From Euperipatoides rowelli (Eukaryota; Onychophora; Udeonychophora; Euonychophora; Peripatopsidae), in NCBI GenBank assembly GCA_003024985.2, contig PXIH01S0042907.1: DNA of 12,903 nucleotides. One strand, written 5' to 3'. Below are positions 8,680-12,903 of the stretch, in pieces (positions within the stretch are counted from its first letter, which is position 1; every line of letters starts with the position of its first letter). The notes beneath the pieces were generated by a model. That model was given only the letters and a program-made list of their open reading frames with translations. It was not told the origin of the DNA and made no database searches. The position numbers were made by a program, and so were the translations under genes.

Positions 8680-9345
8680 ATTATCAATCCTTAAAATAAT
8701 TATAAACAGTCTTATTCATTAAGAGAAGTGGGGATGGGGGTGAAAAATAATGCCACTGCATGAACAGGGCTTTGTTAATAAATATAAGCTTTTTAGTTCC
8801 AGATTTAAAAACAAATTAAGAAAAATCATGTGACTTTTAAACTTGTGTAATCAGCACTATTACAATCATCACTCCCCCATTCACTCTAAATCGCCGATTA
8901 AAAGTGAAAATTATTTAAAAGGAGAAAAGACAATACCAGCACCCCATGTAAATAGAGCAGGAGAATTTCTGGAGAATCGTTGCTGGCGTCCTTTCAACGC
9001 AAGATATGTTTTTAATATCAGTTTTTGACCCTGAAAATTGGGTTAACCAAACAATTTGTTCTGTTTTTGGAAAGTTAATTTCAACTATCAAATGTACAGC
9101 TGAGCCCATCAAAAAAAAAACGGCAATTATTTAGCAGGTTTTTTTCTTATGTATTCGACCCATTATTGTTCATACTATGGTGTTTTTAATTGTAAAATAA
9201 AAGCAGTGAATTTCTTATACATGAATTTTAAAAGATATTTTGCTTTATCCAGAAATGAAAAAAAATGATTGTTAATATATATTGTAAATGCTTGCAATTT
9301 ATTTATTTTCTTAAAAAAAAAGTAAATGATGTTTAAATAAAATTA
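8680..9345 (+). other. 3'UTR-like region of the zinc-finger gene
   Basis: Non-coding sequence follows directly after the TGA stop. It contains AATAAA hexamers at 8777-8782, 9196-9201 and 9336-9341, and one exact Pumilio-type word TGTAAATA (8947-8954). Bases 8880-9030 are less AT-rich than the surroundings and carry 60-65-codon frames on both strands, but neither shows a motif or domain. Which polyadenylation site is used cannot be told from sequence alone. Confidence 0.5.
8777..8782 (+). promoter_or_regulatory. Candidate polyadenylation signal AATAAA
   Basis: This is the first canonical hexamer after the stop codon, 98 bases downstream, followed by T-rich sequence. Further AATAAA copies at 9196 and 9336 are equally possible, and the hexamer is common by chance in such AT-rich DNA. 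Confidence 0.4.
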
Positions 9346-9980
9346 GCAACTATAAGTTGTACTGAAATAATGCATGCTTTAATTCAAGATAAATATTTAT
9401 AGTCTGCACAAAATGAGTTTTCCATTTCAGAGCAAATTCTCACTATATATATATATAGCCTATATGTATATAAAATAAGTTTGTTTGTAATATGTTCCAC
9501 ATCTCTCAAAATAAATCTGTCAAATTTTGCATAGTTAATTAATGTCGAAAAACAAAGATATTAAGACCAAATGTGCAATAACTTTAAAATAAAAGTGATA
9601 AAGATATACAGTAAGTATGTCTTCTGCGCAAGCATGCTGCCATTATTGCGACAGCTTATAGTTTATTTAAATAAAGTGCAACTTTTTGGCGGCATGCACA
9701 ATCATAATGTGTAAACTTTACTGTTGGGAATTAAGTCTTTAATATTGAGGATAAAGATACGAGAGAAAACATTAGATCGGAATGAATCTAATGAAAAAAT
9801 AAGATATTTAACAATTACATTTTGGAAGTGAATTGTAAAATCGATAAGTAGCCTAGGCTATATAAGTACAATCAGGTTCTCAGTTCTTAAAATTATTAAG
9901 TACAGTAGGCCAATATTTGCCAGATTTTCTATATCAAAATATGGATTATTCAAGAAGTATTATGTCAAATTCTATATACT
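9346..9980. other. AT-rich non-coding stretch
   Basis: It contains a (TA)n tract at 9444-9456, a 12-bp perfect palindrome TAGCCTAGGCTA at 9849-9860, and a small inverted repeat of GCATGCTGCCA (9632-9642) with 9687-9697 (10 of 11). No reading frame worth reporting. Confidence 0.5.
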
Positions 9981-10010
9981 AATTGGAATCGCGTGTTCTG
10001 AAGCCAGTAA

Positions 10011-10023
10011 CAGCGCCATCTAA
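10011..10023 (-). promoter_or_regulatory. CTCF-like motif
   Basis: On the minus strand the bases read TTAGATGGCGCTG, agreeing with the core and 3' half of the CTCF consensus (YAGRKGGCRSYR) at every position, and with the AGATGGCGC form known from fly CTCF. The first half of the consensus is only partly matched. It lies about 1.3 kb past the zinc-finger stop codon. It is a single motif match, and this word may also be part of a dispersed repeat. Confidence 0.35.
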
Positions 10024-10085
10024 CGGGCTTATTCAAAACTTTTTTTTCTTCTCTCTTAAGCCGTGTATCCACCAAAGCAACTTGT

Positions 10086-10179
10086 GTCGTCGACNNNGNC
10101 GCCGACAAATGTTGATGAAAAAGTTTCAGAAAATTCGAAAAGTCGCCGACTTTTCGAGTCGGGAAATGAAGTCGCCGAC
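10086..10179. repeat. CpG-rich cluster of GTCGCCGAC words with a 23-bp palindrome
   Basis: Four copies of the 9-mer occur: GTCGTCGAC at 10086-10094, GNCGCCGAC at 10098-10106, and GTCGCCGAC at 10142-10150 and 10171-10179. Bases 10135-10157 form a palindrome with perfect 11-bp arms around a single central C. AAGTTTCAG also occurs twice (about 10121 and 10182). CpG density contrasts sharply with the AT-rich flanks, and unresolved bases (10095-10097, 10099, 10201) suggest a repeat hard to assemble. It resembles the end of a TIR transposon, but the class and boundaries are not clear. Confidence 0.6.
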
Positions 10180-10263
10180 AAAAGTTTCAGTTTCGTTCAT
10201 NTATATAAATTAACAATGTAATATATAATTATTAATTAATTGTAAACTGGCTATTTGAAATAA

Positions 10264-10368
10264 TTTGAATTAGATGTTCAAGTAGCATACCATGATGTGG
10301 CCATGAAGTCCACTGGATGTGTCATCGTCTTCAATGAAGGAAAATCTCACAAAATGGTCAGTTTATAA
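10264..10368. other. Coding-like patch of unknown origin
   Basis: About 90 bases are noticeably richer in G/C, especially at third codon positions, than everything around them, and are open on both strands in register: a plus frame of 34 codons to the TAA at 10366-10368, and a minus frame of 30 codons ending at 10270-10272. On the plus strand the patch is preceded by TTAG; on the minus strand ATG|GTATGC could be a donor. It could be a small exon, a fragment of a transposase linked to the CpG-rich patch just upstream, or a conserved non-coding element. I do not recognise either peptide. Confidence 0.25.
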
Positions 10369-11715
10369 TTAAAATTTATTTATTTCATTCAGTTAATTTA
10401 ACAATTTTTTTAAGAGTTTAAGAAATTTATTGTTTCTTGTTAGTAAACAAAAAGCAATCTAAATTCTTCTCATAATGTTTATTGGCCTCAAATTATTTTT
10501 AGATTTGTCACACTTTGATTTTAGGCTACATTTTCCAATCCAATAGCTACAATGAAAATCAAAAAGAGAAAAGTTTCTTTTTTATAAAATTTATATTTAA
10601 AGATCAAAATGTAACAAAAAAGAATAAAATTACTGAAATAAAAATTTCTTTAAACCACAGTTCTAATAATGGTAAACTTATTTTGTGTGCATTTATACTG
10701 TAGATTTCATTATTATGATCCATCTAAAAGTGTTTGGTAATTAAAGTTATTGTTCATCAATGGGTTGAGTCATAAGATGCACAGAATAGAGAATCTCTTG
10801 CAAACCTTTATTTCGGGTGGGGGGGAGGGAAAAACTTTATTTTGAAATATTTTAAATTTGTATTAAATTTGTAAATACTGTAGATTCGAACTGAAGCTGA
10901 AACTGAAGTAAAATATGAAAGTAGCAAATTGTTGCATTTTTAAAACAATCTTTAACTTCAATATAAATATTAATCAGTTTGTACAAAGTATGGATGAAAT
11001 TTGTATGTAACTGAAAACACAATAACTGGAAGCTGTGTATAAAAATATTTTTTTTATAAATTTAACTACTCTAGATCGTAAGACTTTCAAATCACTTTTT
11101 TTTTGTATTGACAATTAAAACAAAAAAAAACTTTAATTTAATAAAATATTCATGTAAATGTTGTTCCCACCAAGACATGTTATATAGAATTATGTAATTT
11201 TCAAAACAAAAGAAAAAAAAATTGTAATTAGTTCCTTTTTTATATTCAGTATAAAATCTGAATGTTGTGGACCATGTATCTTGCTTTCTCTAGCTTGTTG
11301 GTTTGTTGCACAGCTTTTCTGTATATGAAAAATGAAATAATTGTATTCTTTTTATAGATTTTCCTTTTTGACTTTCACCTGTCAAAACTAGCTAGACAAA
11401 GCTTCAGGGGTGTTTCATAAAGTGTATTAATTTTCATATGAAAAATATGTAGTTGTGTATAATAAAAAAATGATTATTAAATTATTGTCTAATATTGTAC
11501 AAGAAGCATTTCAATTTGAATCTTTATAAAATTGATATTTTTTAAAAAAAAAAGTGTATATTAAACTCTAATTGCAGGTTTTAAATTTCATTTCCAATTT
11601 AAATCTTATGTTATACATAGATTTTTTTTGATGTGCAAATAAAGCTTTGATCTCGAATCAAACTTTCATTACCAAGAAGGACGAAAAGAATCTACTGCTG
11701 GCTGTAGTATATAAT
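10369..11715. other. AT-rich non-coding stretch
   Basis: Long homopolymer A/T runs, a G-rich tract at about 10816-10828 and one CTCTAGAT word near 11071, but no gene, RNA or bounded repeat that I can support. The 62-codon plus frame at 10515-10703 has the Lys/Asn/Phe/Ile composition of translated AT-rich DNA. Confidence 0.5.
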
Positions 11716-11760
11716 CAGGGGTGTAGCTAAGGAGGGGGAGGGGGAGCCTCCCCCTCCAAC
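11716..11760. mobile_element. Left end of a hAT-like repeat (CAGGGGTGTAGCTA) with a GC-rich hairpin
   Basis: The sequence begins CAGGGGTGTAGCTAAGG and runs at once into a purine-rich/pyrimidine-rich hairpin: arms 11731-11741 and 11747-11757, perfect 11 bp, loop of 5. A terminus of the CAGGGGCGTAGC type followed by long G/C runs is common among dispersed invertebrate hAT-like repeats. No inverted copy of the terminus is present before the end of the window and no target duplication was found, so only this end is claimed. Confidence 0.5.
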
Positions 11761-12001
11761 TTTGGTAGAATCCTAAAGTTGGGAAATTTTGTTTTTGTGT
11801 TGGCAGTTGGGAAAAACCATGTTGAAGGAGATGGAAAACTGTTGGTAACTGCATCAACATTTTTACACTGCATTAAAATAATGACTTTGGAATAGTGTTG
11901 TCAACTGCATGTCCGCATCAAGTATGAAAAAAGGACATAATAAATTTTCACCTTTCTTATGTGTGCAGGGTAAAAACAAAAGCTTATCAAAGTTAAATTT
12001 C
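11761..12001. other. Possible body of the truncated repeat
   Basis: No gene. It contains AAGTTGGGAAAT (11776-11787), partly echoing the CAACTTGGGAAAT word in the hairpin beginning at 12002, so the hairpin may belong to the same repeat family. Confidence 0.3.
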
Positions 12002-12092
12002 ATCTTTAGTGTACCAAAATGTTACATTTCCCAAGTTGGGTTGCAAATGGCAACCCAACTTGGGAAATATAACATTTTGATACACTGAAGAT
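12002..12092. repeat. Near-perfect long hairpin (43-bp arms)
   Basis: Arms 12002-12044 and 12050-12092 are complementary at 40 of 43 positions, with a 5-base spacer. The three differences are all transitions: a plus-strand transcript would have one G-U wobble and two C-A mismatches, a minus-strand transcript two wobbles and one C-A mismatch. Weak outer matching (CAGGGT at 11966 and ACCCTG at 12104) might mark larger repeat ends but lacks a target duplication. It could be a foldback transposon relic, or a hairpin-RNA/microRNA-like locus if transcribed. Confidence 0.85.
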
Positions 12093-12903
12093 TAAATATA
12101 GACACCCTGTCACCCAGCAGCTGTTTATTGTTTTCCTGTTGCTTCTTTAAGCTAGATTATTTGAATAGTTATTTTATGTTGTCTTCAAACTTGTGGTCCA
12201 TTATTTCATGTTGATGGATAAATACAATAAAAAAAAAAGAAGTATTGGTATATTTTTTATAGGCATATTAAAAAATCCTATTAAATTGACAATTTTTAAA
12301 AAACTGTTAAAACTTGCAAATTTAATACATTTTTATCGAAATTTGATTGTCAGTCTGCACTTGGTGGTCATTGTCATAAAAAAAAAAAATTATTAAGAGT
12401 CATTTTCTGAGAGATGAGCTCAGCTGGGGAAGTTAACATTTTTGATTTTCATAAAACTTACACCAATTGTAGTCCATACAATCAAGAAGAAAAGTGAACT
12501 TGTTTAAAAAAAATATTGCACCGTTAGGCTACCCAGTTTCATCCACCTTTGTAAGAGGAAATGGTGCCATTTTTAGGATAAAAAAAAGGGATATACAAAA
12601 TCCATTAGATTTACATTTTATTACAGTCAATCGGGGTAACTTTAAATCAGTCAGAACTTTGAAACACTTTCAGATTTAAAAAAAAAAACTTTTCTATCCA
12701 CCTTTTTAATGAATATTGGTTCCACTTATTTTTCTTAAACATAACTTTATATAATATGAAGCACCTTTTTTTTTTTCAAACCCATTTGAAAGCATTTATT
12801 TTGATTCGTATTTCAACTTTCTGTTTCCACATAAATATTAAATGCCAAGTGTCTGAAATTTATAAGAATCAATAATAGATTGCCTAGATTAATTAAAATT
12901 AAC
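12093..12903. other. AT-rich non-coding stretch to the window end
   Basis: Many A and T runs and no supported gene. The 61- and 67-codon plus frames (12193-12396, 12494-12679) have the composition of translated AT-rich DNA and no motif. Confidence 0.5.

Noticed and set aside
8843-9112. Opposing 61- and 65-codon frames after the zinc-finger stop
   Set aside because: Neither has a recognisable domain; the region fits a 3'UTR better.
9444-9456. (TA)n tract, also at 138-150
   Set aside because: Short simple repeats, ordinary in AT-rich DNA.
9859-9885. TATATAAG followed by TCAGTT as a core promoter
   Set aside because: The spacing from TATA to the initiator-like A is about 23 bases, shorter than usual, and no gene follows; TATA words are expected by chance here.
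11097-11133. Inverted A/T runs that could pair
   Set aside because: Pairing comes from homopolymer A and T runs and is expected by chance.
11669-11860. Minus-strand 63-codon frame
   Set aside because: It runs through the GC-rich hairpin of a hAT-like end and has no protein signature.

Overview
This is an AT-rich animal (metazoan) genomic window. It holds one long uninterrupted coding exon for a nuclear C2H2 zinc-finger protein, a plausible 3' splice site just upstream of its first ATG, AATAAA signals downstream, and several decayed hAT-type DNA transposons. Nothing looks bacterial or viral. The species cannot be fixed. Short words such as taggcta and tacagta recur, and I associate these loosely with marine invertebrates and arthropods, but that is only an impression.

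Layout. Bases 1-929 are non-coding and contain a long imperfect hairpin (550-687). Bases 930-2060 are a pile-up of three hAT-like elements separated by 8-bp motifs of the form CTCTAGAG / CTCTAGAG / CGCTAGAG. The first is complete (938-1422), the second is decayed (1431-2013), and only the left end of a third is recognisable (from 2022). Bases 2655-3233 form another terminal-inverted-repeat element (CAGGCTTGCAAA ends) with internal CACTTGTCC/GACAAGT words. Bases 3234-4457 are probably intron, ending in a plausible branch site, a pyrimidine-rich stretch and TTTATAG.

The gene (4516-8679, 1387 codons) encodes an acidic N-terminal region, then 15 C2H2 fingers, an acidic insert, and a C-terminal glutamine/valine-rich short-period repeat. 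Fourteen fingers lie in seven pairs of two alternating types, A-B-A-B-A-B-A; the fifteenth looks like half of a fourth B module. The first finger of every A pair has a C-X2-C-X11-H spacing instead of X12, so the array probably grew by duplication of a four-finger A+B unit. The expected role is sequence-specific DNA binding and transcriptional control, inferred from domain content only.

Downstream (8680-12903) is mostly AT-rich non-coding sequence. It holds 3'UTR-like sequence with polyadenylation signals, a CTCF-like motif on the minus strand (10011-10023), a CpG-rich patch with repeated GTCGCCGAC words and a 23-bp palindrome (10086-10179), a short coding-like patch of unknown origin (about 10264-10368), the left end of another hAT-like repeat (11716 on), and a near-perfect 43-bp-arm hairpin (12002-12092). 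No tRNA, rRNA or CRISPR array was seen.
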